Source: Glossina fuscipes
Lineage: Eukaryota; Arthropoda; Insecta; Diptera; Glossinidae
Direction of reading: 5' to 3'
Assembly (NCBI RefSeq): GCF_014805625.2
Contig: NW_023998423.1
Location: 17,464,546 to 17,528,545 of the forward strand
DNA: 64,000 nucleotides
Part shown: one piece after another, positions 37,285 to 49,317 of the stretch
Position numbering within the stretch: the stretch's first letter is position 1
Layout: the number at the start of each line of letters is the position of its first letter
The notes under the pieces: model-generated
Databases searched by the model: none
Seen by the model: only the letters and a program-made list of their open reading frames with translations
Told to the model about the DNA's origin: nothing
Translations under genes and position numbers: made by a program

Positions 37285-38479
37285 GTTTATGTTGATTTTG
37301 TTGTTGTTGCTGTTGTTATGATAATGAAAAGCCGGTTGAGATTTGTATAGAGCAGCAGCAGCAGCAGCAGCAGGCATAGCAGTAAACATCAGCTGTACGT
37401 GTGATAAGGGGTTGAGGTTAAGATACGTATCGTTGATAGCCGTAGCGGTAGTGACAGTGATTAATGAAAATTTTATGTTAGATAAGCAAGAGGATGATTA
37501 TTATTTTAATTTTCTAATAGCTTTACGAGATCATATTTAAAAAATTTGTTTTTTTTTCTTTTTCTCTTTAGAAATCGTTCACATGTTTCCCCTTTATTTG
37601 TAGGTTTTCTTTTCTTTTCTTTTCTGTATTCGAAGAAGAAAAATCTCCCCCGTCGACATGGGATATATTTTTTATCAGCACAAAGAAAACATTTTGTATT
37701 TTATTTTATGCAATAATTTTTCAAATATTTTTAATAGACTTTATTAATTAATCATTTCATTCAGTTAGTAAGTAAACTGTAAACAATTATTTTTTTTTGT
37801 ACTTTACTATTTATGTTTTAATAGTAGTGTAGTAACATTTGTTGTTTTATTATACTCTCTTTGCGTTTGCAATGGTCTCTCTCTCTCTCTCTCTGTCTCT
37901 CTCAGACGCTGTCTTTCTCTTCGTCTCTCGCCGAAGCAAGTTGTGTTTGTGTGCGAGTCTGCACAATTTCTTTCCCTTTTATTTCCCTAACAGCACTTTT
38001 CATTTAGTTAACAAACGTACACACATACAAGTACACTTTTATATTGCTTATCGTAGCTATCTATACTCAAAACTTCTTTTTCCAGGTTTGTAAGAGATTG
38101 ATTCCCTATATTTTACAATAATTTCTTTTATTAAGCCATATCTGACTTTAATACAAAAATTCCTTTTTTTTTGTTTTTGGTTAAAATTTTAATAAAACAC
38201 TTTATAAATATTTTCATTCATATTGCTTACACTATTATATACGTATATGTATATGTATATGCATGCATAAATGTACATAGAACATATATGTTTGCTTTTA
38301 TGTTATGATTATTATAAAATTTAATTTTGGGAAATTATTAGTGTAAGCTTTTCACTCGCACGACGTTTTCAAATTTCCACTGTTTAGTATTTTTTCGATG
38401 TAAATAATCTTCGCTCATTCACGCACGCTGATCGGCACGATGTAGATTTTAAACTGAAAAAACTTTAATTTTTATTATT
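37285..38479. other. 5' flank of the signal-peptide exon and AT-rich DNA
   Basis: Includes a CAG repeat (37352-37373), poly-T tracts, a TTTTC pentanucleotide run (37607-37625) and a CT microsatellite (about 37872-37903). The plus-strand ORFs here are antisense or repeat translations. Confidence 0.5.
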
Positions 38480-38812
38480 TCATGATGAAAATTGGTTCAT
38501 AGTAGCAATTTCCCGCAAAAACTAACAGTGAGGTCTTTGGATTACATGAATCTATTTTTTAGATTAGACATGAATGGATTTTTTAGATAGAGATTATCAT
38601 ATAATCATGCCCTTATATGGAGAAAAAAGTGTAATTTCCATTAAGTTTGCTAACTTTGCATCCCGTCGTGTCCCTCAATCTGCGGGCTTTCATGAAAAGT
38701 ATGCCTTGGCATGAAAATAATGTGTAACTTTCAGTGCAAACGAGAGGATAACTGTTCTAGGCGAAATGGTATAAGGTATGTAATAGTCGGCTTTACCCGA
38801 CTATAATTTTCT
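38480..38812 (-). repeat. Dispersed repeat family A, copy 9 (fragment)
   Basis: Minus orientation. The family terminus 'cccgactataattttcttg' is at its right edge; 'tgatgaaaattggttcatag' and 'cttatatggagaaaaaagtg' lie further left. The middle is scrambled or strongly diverged. Confidence 0.6.
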
Positions 38813-40043
38813 TGTTTTTAAAATAGTTTAACAGTAGAAGAAAATGTTTTTTCTAACAATCCCTATAATTTATGAAAGAAACACTTTCATTTTTCATAAC
38901 AATTAAGAAACATATGATTCCAAACAGTAAGTAATAGAAGTCAATAGAATTATCATAAAATTTTAAGGCATGTGGCAGTCATTACCCTCAGAGCTATCAT
39001 GAAAGTTATTATAAAAAGCCTTATTGACGCGCACTGTTTCAATAATGTTTACAAAATATTCAAATTTGTTTTTTAATCACGATAGATTTAAGAAGGAAAA
39101 TTAAGCAACAATAATGATTGTTATCTTTATTGTATTAATTAAAGTTCCTTTTTGGTAGATTTTTCTTGTGGTTTCACGCTTTAATTAATTAATTTTTACA
39201 CATTATTTACTACATTTTAACTTTAATTTAAAGTTAATAAAAGCAACATCTCCGCCTTCCTCAATTTCTTGAAATCCACGCACACACTAAAAAAAAATTG
39301 AAAATGTTTGGATTTATATTGGTGGTAGCTCTATTTCTTTCTCGCTCATTCAAATACTAGTAAAACAATCTCCCCCTCTCAGAGCAAAATTCTTTCTTTG
39401 ACTTTGACTGAGAATAATCAAAATGTATTTCTGAGAGTAGAATTTACTTTACTATGCATTTCTTTTGAAAGCCCTAACGAACGCTGAGAAAAAATTGACT
39501 GAAAAAATCCAGAAAATGTTTGGATTTATATTCATGAAGCAACTGTTAAAAAGTGGTGATTCTCTCTCTATTTTTTCTCTCTTTTCCTTAAGCAGGAGTA
39601 AAATATAATTTTACAATAACAAAGCCAGCAATACTCTAGTGGTGCCAAGTAATCAAAGAAACATTTTTCTCTCAGAGAACAAGTCCAAGTCAATCCCTTA
39701 GTGATGCCAAGTAATGAAGAAATTCTCTTACAGCAAACAAAGCAGATAACAATTTAGGAAAAGTGAAGTAAATGGTTTTTTTCTCTATTTCAATCTTTAT
39801 ATTTAGCCGGCTTTTTAAAGATGAGACAAAATATTACTGTTATGAGTAGCTTTATAATTTTCTCTCAAAATTATTTAAATTCCATTAATTTGAAAACGAC
39901 CGCTGCGCTTTAAACTTACGATATATACAAAGCAAAGCAGCCACATTACCGATTTAGACAAGCAGGCAACTCTTACAAGAGAATAAACAGGAAAGAAAAT
40001 GCATACGAAAGTATGCTTATTGTTTATAACAAAGTTTAATTTG
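38813..40043. other. AT-rich DNA with short direct repeats
   Basis: A 21-bp exact direct repeat ending 'tttggatttatatt' occurs at 39300-39320 and 39512-39532. A 26-bp near repeat with 'gccaagtaat' occurs near 39636 and 39698. No gene recognised. Confidence 0.5.
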
Positions 40044-40143
40044 NNNNNNNNNNNNNNNNNNNNNNNNNNNNNNNNNNNNNNNNNNNNNNNNNNNNNNNNN
40101 NNNNNNNNNNNNNNNNNNNNNNNNNNNNNNNNNNNNNNNNNNN
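40044..40143. other. 100-base assembly gap
   Basis: Exactly 100 N, a conventional unknown-length scaffold gap. Confidence 0.95.
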
Positions 40144-40455
40144 ATTAAGTTATAATTATTATATATACATTTTTTTAAAAATTTATTGGAATAGTAATTT
40201 AAATCTTTTTACATTAATTAAATCAGAAAATTTGTCTTCATACCTGAACTCACATTTCATTTTTACATATCATTAAAATTAAGTAAGCCTCCGTAAATCG
40301 TGGGATATTTATAATCTGGGAATTTATGGTCGGGGATATTTATTGTCTGGGAATTTTTTATTGTGCTTGATCTGTAAAACTGCGAATATGTTAGGAATAT
40401 TAAGTAATTCTAGTTATTTTGCTTACAATTTATATTAGGCTTCCATATTAGCAAA

Positions 40456-40527
40456 TCCTCGATAGTATAGTGGTTAGTATCCCCGCCTGTCACGCGGGAG
40501 ACCGGGGTTCAATTCCCCGTCGGGGAG
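40456..40527 (+). tRNA. tRNA-Asp(GTC): tRNA-Asp (anticodon GTC), copy 1
   Basis: A 72-nt gene without intron. The acceptor stem TCCTCGA pairs with TCGGGGA (one G-T pair), with discriminator G. The D arm contains 'agtatagtggttagtat', the anticodon stem-loop is CCCGC-CTGTCAC-GCGGG with GTC, and the T arm is CCGGG-GTTCAAT-TCCCG. Box A and box B lie inside the gene. A T9 tract at 40551-40559 is a good Pol III terminator. CCA is not encoded, as expected. Flanks differ from those of the other two copies. Confidence 0.97.
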
Positions 40528-40550
40528 TCCTCCCAATTGGAATTCAAGAG

Positions 40551-40559
40551 TTTTTTTTT
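40551..40559 (+). terminator. Pol III oligo-T terminator of tRNA-Asp copy 1
   Basis: Nine consecutive T, 23 nt past the tRNA 3' end. Confidence 0.8.
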
Positions 40560-42209
40560 AGCACTCTCCTCTACTAATTTTTAAAACATAATAATAAGAT
40601 GCAACATTTGCAATACCTTTTGACAAAAATACAAATGTAATTATTAGTATTGTAAAACGAATTATTTTATTAAAACACGCATCACTAATCGCACATGCAA
40701 ATAAAATGGGCCGCTGGTAAGAAAGCCAGATAGGGAAAAGATAGTGTTTGATTTCTTTAAAGAAGAATCTATTCATCTTGGAATGAAACATCAATTAGTT
40801 CTAAACTATGACGTTAAGGTATAATATCTTGAAAAACTTACCAAACGATTTATAAATAGCCCTCAACCGTGACGTTATGAATAGTGATGATTAGTTGAAA
40901 GTTTTTAATCGTTCTTCAGTATTTTATAGAATTCTTTTTCATTTATTAAAATAAAAAAAGGCTATATGTTCACTGATGTACCTTAGTTATCTGAACAACT
41001 TTTTAAAAAGAAAGGATATTTATCACATTTGGCTCAGATATTCGTAGCAGTGAAATGGTGATCGATATTTGAATACATTTTACTATAATAGATATAATAT
41101 ATATATATAAAAAATTTCAATTTTCTACATTCTCTTTCAAATGAAGAGAGCATAGAGTTGCTTTTAATGAATGAGAAAAATGATAAAAAAAAAGCATTAA
41201 TAAAATAAGTACAAAATGGCAAACATACAAAGAGAAAATTGTTCCTACTTTTTATTATTATCAGACACGTTCATATCTGCTTGCTTCGTTTACCAAAGTT
41301 ATGGGCAACTGTGAAATCTTCATAATTACTTAACAAGGAATTTTTCCGAATAATATAAGTAGGATAGTATACTGACGATTTCCGTCTAAAATGTTGTACT
41401 TATATGAAAGGCTATACATTTAGGGTAAGTTTCCTTTATCAGGCGAAAAGCGAGAGAGGGAAATTTTTGAGTTTGCTTCTAATGTGGTGTGTGAAGGTGT
41501 GCGTCTCTTACGAATATTTTAGAAAGCCTCAATAAGAGCAAACATCTGCATGGCGTGGGTGCACGTAATCACAGTCACCTATAATTTATATGCATGTGTT
41601 TATGCAAGTATGAAGTATTGTTTTCTTTCAACCTTCTTTTCCGTTACTTTAGAATTACAAACGGACGAATAATGCACTATGCTACTATTGTTATTTGCAG
41701 CATACATGAAAAATTTTCGCTCTGACATTTATGGACTTTTATTTATTTCGAATGCAATCAAGTGAAAAAATGATTGCATTAAAAACCTTAACACATACAA
41801 TTTAATTAATGATTTTTCTTTTTTCCTTTTCCAATTTTTTTCTAATATTTCAATCGAGGGATTGAACCAACTCTTCAAGTGTTGATGGTCGCGGCATCGC
41901 TAATTTATTAATGATTCCATTAAAATCTTTGTGATTGTCCTCGTTGATTGGTTCAGTTATAAGAATGCCCTCGACAGATATTCAATTCTTCGGACTTATG
42001 CTTTAGATAAAAACTAACGTCGTGCTAATGGGAACAATTGAAACTGTTTACTGCGTGCTATTCACTTAAATCTTCAAATGTTGAAATGATTTTCTTCTCA
42101 TTTTGACAAAAATGTCTGTTTACCTCTCTCTCTCTCTCTCTAGCGAAGGCTTCAAATAAAAAATACATGATTATGAATGATGACAATAAAATAAATTCAT
42201 GTATCGTCA
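40560..42209. other. AT-rich intergenic DNA, no gene recognised
   Basis: Contains short AT and CT tracts (about 41098-41110, 42125-42141). No domain recognised in the short ORFs. Confidence 0.5.
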
Positions 42210-43096
42210 CTTCAAAGCAAATTTTTTTCCAAAATTTTCATTTTAGCATATGTAAATATACGTTTTGGTCCATTAGCGCAAGCAAAGATCCCGGTCCTGA
42301 TGCAGAAAATGAGCTCGAGAACACCACTAATTCACCTCCATCTCGGTCTCAATTTACTTAACCTTAAGTTGCTCATTTTGTTCTCCCCAAACAATGGATT
42401 TACCATCCGAACCAAAAAGCTTAAATTTGCTTTCGTCGATAAACAAGACATTTTTCCAGAAAGAAAAATTTCCATTTTCATGCCCTTTGGCAAATTGCAA
42501 GCTAATAGTTTGATTACGCATACAAATAAATGGCTTTCGCCGTGCTTTGAGGACTGGCTTCATTTCTTATTGTATATCCTTTTGTTTTATTACTCGGCTC
42601 TTACTCAGCTATGGACACAAGTTTTGCTGCACTTAAAAAGGGATTGGCTTTATTTTCCTTAGAAAAAATCGTTCTTCTTCTGCAGAAAATACTTTATTGT
42701 GGGCCTCTTTTGACGTGATCCTCACTGCTATACAATGTCTTTACATTTGTAAGATTATCTCAAAAAAAAAAGAAGTACACGGTTTCCACCAAAGAAAAGT
42801 TATAAAACGTCTTAAAGGAACTTTGAGAAAAAATATCACCCGACTATTGCAAAAAATGAATGGAATGGATACCAAACCAGCGAGGGGCTACATGAAGAAT
42901 ATAATTACAAAAAAAACAAATCTTTAAAGCTGTCCAAGTTGGACTTGTGCATTACTTTTTGACAAGTTGCACTTTTTTTTAGTGTGATGGCTTAACAAAT
43001 ATACAAAAGGCATTTTTGTATCATTTTACTGTCGCTGAATTTGCCAATAAAATCTATTTACTACAGTGTCCGTGTTTCGCTTGGAGTGACTGTATG
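42210..43096 (-). mobile_element. Decayed Tc1-type DNA transposon
   Basis: Minus-strand frames show a Tc1-type transposase in order: an 'NPFLSAAKLV' segment (near 42630), 'ARRKPF', then 'WKNVLFIDESKFKLFGSDG' containing the first catalytic Asp (42354-42563), and 'FSASGPGSL' in another frame (near 42300). Frameshifts and stops separate these pieces, and no D-N-D-P-K-H block with the second Asp was found, so the left part is truncated. The likely 5' tip is at 43096, where the minus strand reads 'cagtcactccaagcgaaaca' after a TA. Confidence 0.75.
42215..42720 (-). pseudogene. Tc1-like transposase pseudogene
   Basis: The coding remnant within the transposon. The DDE core is represented only by its first Asp (in DESKF). 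At least two frame changes and a stop after 'LVSIAE' disable it. The DNA-binding N-terminus is unrecognisable and the C-terminal third is absent. In the family this enzyme cuts and pastes the element at TA sites; this copy cannot make a working protein. Confidence 0.75.
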
Positions 43097-44590
43097 CTTG
43101 AATCCGAATTACAAGCATTAAGTGACGAGTAGCCTAACACTTGTAGCTTTGTTTAACACATGTCGACAAGATGTCACTTAACGGGGCGGATTCTTTTTGA
43201 ATTACCACATTTTCTAGATATAATCTCTTTATCGGCTTAAATTGTTATTGCAAAGATTAGAAGATATTCTGATTTAAAACCTTATCATATATGATAAATA
43301 AATCATTTACATATTTGAAAGAAATTTAATGGGAAACGAATTGAAAAATTTGATATATTTTGCATAATTTGTTCAATATTATTCAAGAACACGCTTTTAT
43401 TTTCAAATATATATAACGAAAAACTCATAGTTTAAAAAACAAAAACGCATGCAAATGAAAAAGTAGTAGTCATCGTAAATAGATAGAAAAATAAAATCAA
43501 AATGTACTGAAAGTAAACTTGTTTGTTGTTACAAAAACACTGGCGGCATGTTCATAAGCGAAGGAAAATAGAAGAGAAAAAGTTATTGCCAAATATACTT
43601 TCAGATCTGTTTTAATGGGGCGCTGTACGTAAAAGCGACCCAACTCGTAAAACTGATCTAACACAAACCGTTTAAAGCAATCGTGCAATAAACTTGATAG
43701 AAATATTTCAAAAATTACGACCGATAGAAAATACGTCAAACAGATAGATAAACAGACAGACAGATAATCAGGTTTAAATCAAGGACATTCGTGGAGTCAA
43801 TAGATACAGCAAAAGAAAGGGCTGCTTTTAGTCCTTGAGAAGGACTTCGAAGGACCATTTACGCAAAGTAGTTTTAAATCGTTCAATTGTGCTTTCATAC
43901 ATTCACACAAGTTTTGCAAACCTTGCACCACAACTGGTTTAATAATGCAATAGCAGGCTGATCAACGCTAATTGACATAAATTAATAAAAAACAAAAAAA
44001 GGAATGCTTGACATCTATTATTATTATATTTTTTAAACAGTTTTTGCAAATTACACCCACCACCAGATACGACCCTCAAGAAATCGAAAATTTTTATATG
44101 AAACATTATGGAAATCGAAAACAATCACATAGAGTCTTTATTTTTTTAACATGTATTCAGTACAATGTAAAAGTAACGCATTTAATAAAATATAAAAATA
44201 ATAATTTCATCATAAATCTAATTGGATGCTCTTATCCCTGCACTTATCACTTACCAAACGTTTTATGTTGTTTACATAAGATGTTGAAGTAATTGGAAGA
44301 GCATAAAAGTTTTTTCGTCTCGAATAATACTAATTCATAATGTAGACACTAGGCTAATGGAGGGAGAATTGTTTAAATTTATAGTATGACCCATTAAGTA
44401 TATTACCACTCACCTTATTGTGTTCACCATAAAATTGTTTAGTTAAGAGACCATAAATTCCCAGGCCATTAATAACCCAGATCAAAAATATCCCATGAAT
44501 TAACTGTGTTAATATATAATAAGCGTGATATATGTTTGATGATCATTTGGGTTTTAATTTCAATTTCCCTTAGTGGTCGTATTCGTATAT
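43097..44590. other. AT-rich intergenic DNA, no gene recognised
   Basis: About 43660-43830 contains 'cagatagataaacagacaga' followed by 'tttaaatcaagg', which may be a very diverged family A relic. Nothing else recognised. Confidence 0.45.
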
Positions 44591-44662
44591 TCCTCGATAG
44601 TATAGTGGTCAGTATCCCCGCCTGTCACGCGGGAGACCGGGGTTCAATTCCCCGTCGGGGAG
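44591..44662 (+). tRNA. tRNA-Asp(GTC): tRNA-Asp (anticodon GTC), copy 2 with D-loop variant
   Basis: Identical to copies 1 and 3 except for C in place of T at tRNA position 20 (44610), in the D loop, where variation is usually tolerated. The stems, GTC anticodon and T loop are intact, and a T10 terminator follows at 44675-44684. The plus-strand ORF at 44506-44865 merely reads through the tRNA. Confidence 0.96.
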
Positions 44663-44674
44663 GGCTTGCAACGG

Positions 44675-44684
44675 TTTTTTTTTT
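44675..44684 (+). terminator. Pol III oligo-T terminator of tRNA-Asp copy 2
   Basis: Ten consecutive T, 12 nt past the tRNA 3' end. Confidence 0.8.
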
Positions 44685-45041
44685 CTTTATGCGTCGCACA
44701 AAACGAACTATTTTTGTGATCGATTCTTCCACAACTTCATTTTTATTGCCTTTCAATCAATTCATCAATACTAATGGTGACGTTACAGTTAATTCTTTTA
44801 TAGAATACTTTCCCAAAATGTGTTCGCAAACTTGCACTTTGGCGACTTACTTTTCAATTGCGTAAACTTTTTATATTTTCAAATGCTTGTACATGTGTGC
44901 GTATGGTTAGTAGTTTTTAATGAATTTTTTTTTAAGACGTTTAACTAATCTCCTTGGGGAGTTTAAAAAAATCACTAAACAAATTGAATTAATTTTGATT
45001 TATTTTATTGATAAACTAATTTAAACACGACCATCCCAACA
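44685..45041. other. AT-rich spacer between tRNA-Asp copies 2 and 3
   Basis: No feature beyond short A/T tracts. It does not resemble the flank of copy 1. Confidence 0.5.
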
Positions 45042-45113
45042 TCCTCGATAGTATAGTGGTTAGTATCCCCGCCTGTCACGCGGGAGACCGGGGTTCAATT
45101 CCCCGTCGGGGAG
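45042..45113 (+). tRNA. tRNA-Asp(GTC): tRNA-Asp (anticodon GTC), copy 3
   Basis: Identical over 72 nt to copy 1, in the same orientation as the other two. An 11-T run at 45140-45150 supplies the terminator. Copies 2 and 3 lie 379 bp apart; copy 1 lies 4.1 kb away, with the transposon remnant in between. Confidence 0.97.
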
Positions 45114-45139
45114 TGGTGCTGAAATGCTGCATATTTATC

Positions 45140-45150
45140 TTTTTTTTTTT
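45140..45150 (+). terminator. Pol III oligo-T terminator of tRNA-Asp copy 3
   Basis: Eleven consecutive T, 26 nt past the tRNA 3' end. Confidence 0.75.
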
Positions 45151-45639
45151 ATCAAATGCTTCTAAATTTTCTTTAATAAGCAATCATTCGGAGAAAATAG
45201 TTCAAAAAGATTATTGAAGAGATGTAGAATAGCTCTACGCAAACGCATGCACAGTTTAAGTAAAGGGTATTCGATAAACTATTGGACATTTAACTTTTAG
45301 TTCCAACTATGCTATCGCGCGCCGTTTCGCAATGCGTTGGTTCTTTGAAACTTTTTCAATGGAAACACAATGTATAAAATGTGTCGCAACCGTCCTATTT
45401 GGCTAACTCAACAAAAACCATCTCAGAAAATTACATTACAATAAAAAAACTATAACCATATCAAGCTAGTGAAAGTATTGGCAGAAACTTTAAAATAAAT
45501 ATTGGCTTAGTGTCCGTCAATCTAAGACCAATTACTGATTTGAATAAAAATCGTATTAGTTATTTATTGCAGTGCTATCTTTGTTTGACTTCGCGGGGAA
45601 GTTAAGTTCTCTAACATACACTTTAATGCGAAGAGTGAC
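45151..45639. other. AT-rich stretch with no recognised feature
   Basis: Nothing recognised. Confidence 0.45.
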
Positions 45640-46385
45640 ATTACGTATCTCGTTGCGAGAATATCTGTATCATTAGTCTTTCCTATACTCTACCATTTGA
45701 AATTTGGTACAGAGATATATTTTGATCCAAGGACGAACACTATTAAAAATGGTTCAGATCGGTCCACATTTTCGATAACTCCACACCCTATTCTGGAAAG
45801 TCCTTATATGGAAAAAAAATTGCAATTTTCCAAATTTCTCAGCAAAAGTGCTTCAGCAGTAGAATTTCGGCATTTTAAATTGTTATGAAAACTTTGAACC
45901 GGCGGGGGCAAATTTTGCATCCCCTCTCATATAACGAAAACTGACGTTCTTACGATAAAAACATATTCAAATAATTCATGATGAAAATTATATCGTAATA
46001 GTAATTTAACGTAAAAAAATTAGCGGTGCCAAAATTAGGCGATCTCGGCCCTATCCTATGTGAAGTTGTAAGAGTTTCACCAAAATTGATCTCTAGCAGG
46101 GCAGCAAAGTCTAAATTTTGATATATGGTGATGACAATTGACCCATAATAGTAATTTGACATAAAAAGTGATACAAAAAGTACCTCAGTTTATAAACCTC
46201 TTGAGCACAACCGTTCTAACGGAAGCCAAGACTTCATTTGCAAAGAGGTCTAGTTTTTAATATACAGTCCCAGCTCTTATGAAAACAAGGTACAATTTTT
46301 GTGTTCTACAACAAAGATAAAAACTGTGTTCGACAATATGGTGTAGGATATTTAAAGGTCGGCCTAGTCCAACACCGCTTCTTTT
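45640..46385 (-). repeat. Dispersed repeat family A, copy 10 (long)
   Basis: Minus orientation, collinear with the 51.6-52.4 kb copy over most of its length: 'gaacactattaaaaatggtt', 'cagatcggtccac', 'attttgcatcccctctcata', 'gatctcggccctatcct' and the end 'aatatggtgtaggatattta' with 'ggtcggcctagtcc'. The GACGGACAGAC end is missing. Confidence 0.78.
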
Positions 46386-47650
46386 TTATAAATTTTTCAA
46401 TCCTTAGTTTTTTTCTATCTGTTTACTGACATTTTATTTTCAGTTCGAATAAAATTAGTTTTGACATGTTTGATATAAGAAATTCGAGAAACGAACAAAT
46501 AAATCAAGTCAGTTTTGTCAAGCGCATAGGACCTGTTTTACGACCTCTCGATATCGGAGAATATCTCATTGGGAAACTTGAATTTCATTACATTTGCGAT
46601 GGGTATGTTCCTCCTTAAATGAAACCAAAGATTTTTATGCATATGAATTTGTACTAGTGTGCATCATGCATGCAGTGAGTGGGAAACGGAAAAACTAATG
46701 ATTATGAACGAGAGTATAATCTCGGAGAAATATGCAAAACAATGAAATAGAAATGTGGCTACAGCTGATAAAGCATATTCAGCAATAAAAAACCCTTCCA
46801 ATTATCCTAAGCATACACACATGTACACGTATGCATACACTTCGTTATGTAGCTCCTAATGGTCTTTGTATTAGAGTTTCATCCAATTAAGGCTCCAGAC
46901 AGTATTAAGCTTATATGGCTTTCGTTACGGCTGTCGATAAAGTGGCAGATCTTAGCGCCGCCGTTATGTAAGTAGAGAATTCGGTACACATAATGCTCTT
47001 ATGCATACACATCCGTAAAATTTTATAAATTGTATGCATCTAATATGCAAAACGTGTATACATACATATGTATATATGGAAATTATTTCCTTAGTAAAGA
47101 ATAACAAGCAGTAAAAGGAAAATTTAATAACAGTTTAATAAAGTTCAAAAAGAACATTCATAGTGGGCTTGGCGAATATCTACACCATGCGCCTCAATAA
47201 CCGTAAAGTGTTTTTATTTGCTAATATAAGAATAAAGTTTGCCAAAAAGAAGAAGATAAGAACGCATGAAAGCCTTTAGTAATTTGTTCTATTAAAAATA
47301 ATTGCAGCAAACTTTGCATCGCAATGTGCTTACATTATTGAGGGAGCCTTCAATATTCTCGGGCATTTCTGCGTTCTCAGCTGAACACAAACATATATGA
47401 CGGAATATGGCGACCAGCTTCGATTCTCCGTAATATGGTTTGGGCGACTTGTTTCCAAATATACGAAGGCGAAGTGAAGTGGGCGGGGAAGACTGTGGGC
47501 TGCCAAAATTTCCTTCTCTGATACTCGGTTTTAAATGGATTGCATTGTGTTCTTGAAACGCCTGCCTGTAAGGTATTCCACTTAATGCTACAAATATATA
47601 TAGGATGAAATTTCTTTACGTATGTTATGTAATCAAATGGTGAAGGGGAG
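46386..47650. other. AT-rich DNA, no gene recognised
   Basis: A somewhat GC-richer patch at 47400-47520 has no recognisable ORF or repeat relative here. Confidence 0.45.
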
Positions 47651-47659
47651 CTATCACAG

Positions 47660-47744
47660 CTGCTGAAGAGCGTGCAGATAATACCAATAACTCTTCAGCA
47701 GTCCTTGGCAGCTGCCTTTTTCTCGAATGAAAAATTTCATTCGA
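47660..47744. other. Two adjacent perfect hairpins
   Basis: CTGCTGAAGAG (47660-47670) is answered by CTCTTCAGCAG (47691-47701) with a 20-nt loop. TCGAATGAAA (47723-47732) is answered by TTTCATTCGA (47735-47744) with a 2-nt loop. Eleven- and ten-base perfect stems so close together are unusual, but both are short for a miRNA precursor and could be chance or structured RNA/DNA. Confidence 0.4.
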
Positions 47745-49317
47745 AAGATCTTTATAGCATTATTTACTTAAGTTCTTAGTCGTTGTCGTAGCCTTTCTCG
47801 CAGATGATATTGACCTTTCAGTTATGCGAATTGTCTTTGCATTAATTCCCCGTTATTTAGATATTTCCCAAGCAATTCGATGTAGCATTTTAAACTTGGT
47901 CATACTTCAACGAAGGCGCTCTGTTCTAATATATATATTATTGTATAAAAACTTTGCTTCAATAAGCTACTATTGGTACTAACTGACAAGATATTCCTTT
48001 AAACCAGTAAAATGTCAAGGACTTTTCGTATTTTTGTTGCTGTTAATTGACAGCGATTTGACTGGTTGCTCTTTCGTTGTATGGGAAACAATTCTGTTAA
48101 AAGTTTCTTGATATGACTTCACGTTGTGTAAACATGTAGAAGCAAAAGAAATCTTCCCATTTATATGTCTGCGTAGTCTATTAATTCTTCACATAGAGTA
48201 TGTACTTTACAGTGTTAAGCATTTTGTATCCATTTTATCGCCACATTGACTTAGCTTTGTCGACGTTTTTACGAGGCACGGAGTAGCTTCCAGACGTTGC
48301 GCGGACGTGTTCTTAAGTGTTCCGTTCTTATCATAGGCGATTGTTATTAGAAAAGTACCACAGGTGAAATTCTTTTAGTGAAAAGGAAAGTAAATGACTT
48401 TAAAAAGTGCGACAGTGCATCTGATCGATTTTAATTAGATATAAAGGCGGGAAAGGGCGGATCTCGTTCTTCTTGTTTTCTTCTCTTTGGGTTTAACCGC
48501 TTTCGTGTTTAATTGAGGGTCGTTCAGCGCCACGCAAGCAAATAAATAAAAGAAAGTGATCAAATCGTAGGAAGACATTGCCAACTATTGCTGTTATAAA
48601 GCAACCCTGTACGGGAGTATTTTAAAATATCAAGCAAGAGCAAGAACTAGTTTTACGTAGCATAGCTAAGGGCGACAGTAAATAACTAAGCAGTATTGGT
48701 CAACCATCCACCGACCCAAGGCCGCGGAGAGACAAAGATTAACAATGAAGAAAGTACAAAATTGTAGAAAATAACGCCGACGACAGCAACATACAACAAG
48801 GCCTTTATAAACACACACGTACACAAATAGATATATACGATAGATACAAATATACACACACGAACATACGAACACACACATGCACATCCAAATATACATA
48901 CACACCTACACACACACACAACATAGGAGAAATTCACATACATATACATACACGCATACACAAGTTGATATGTACAAATAACCCGACATACAAAACATAC
49001 TGACTGACTGACTGACTGACTGACTAAGCATTGATCCACAACCTGTTCCATTATGTCAGTTCTGATGAAGTAGCGTGTCCTTCTGTGACTCACAATTTTC
49101 TTGCTGATTTGTGTTCTATTGTGTGTGTTGTGTTGAAATTCAAATGTAAACATTTTGTGTTGTGAGTACACAATCATTTATCTTTTTATTACATTACATT
49201 CTTTCAGAAAGCATTTCGTACAGCATATGAAGACATTAGCTGCCATAAAAGGCAGAAAGAAATAAAGGAGTGCTCAGCAGGTGATTATTTAAAAAAAAAA
49301 AACAATTAAGAATAATG
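47745..49317. other. Intergenic DNA with CA-rich and CTGA microsatellites
   Basis: CA-rich tract 48810-48965 and (CTGA)6 at about 48999-49025. The 163- and 79-codon minus-strand ORFs (48666-49177) are translations of the CA tract. 48240-48560 is less AT-rich but shows no ORF. Confidence 0.55.

Noticed and set aside
42300..42662. 120-codon plus-strand ORF
   Set aside because: It is the antisense shadow of the Tc1 transposase relic, which gives recognisable motifs on the minus strand.
44506..44865. 119-codon plus-strand ORF
   Set aside because: It reads straight through a tRNA-Asp gene and its terminator.
48666..49177. 163-codon minus-strand ORF rich in Cys, Val and Tyr
   Set aside because: It reads the CA-rich and CTGA tracts and starts from simple repeats, so it is not a credible gene.
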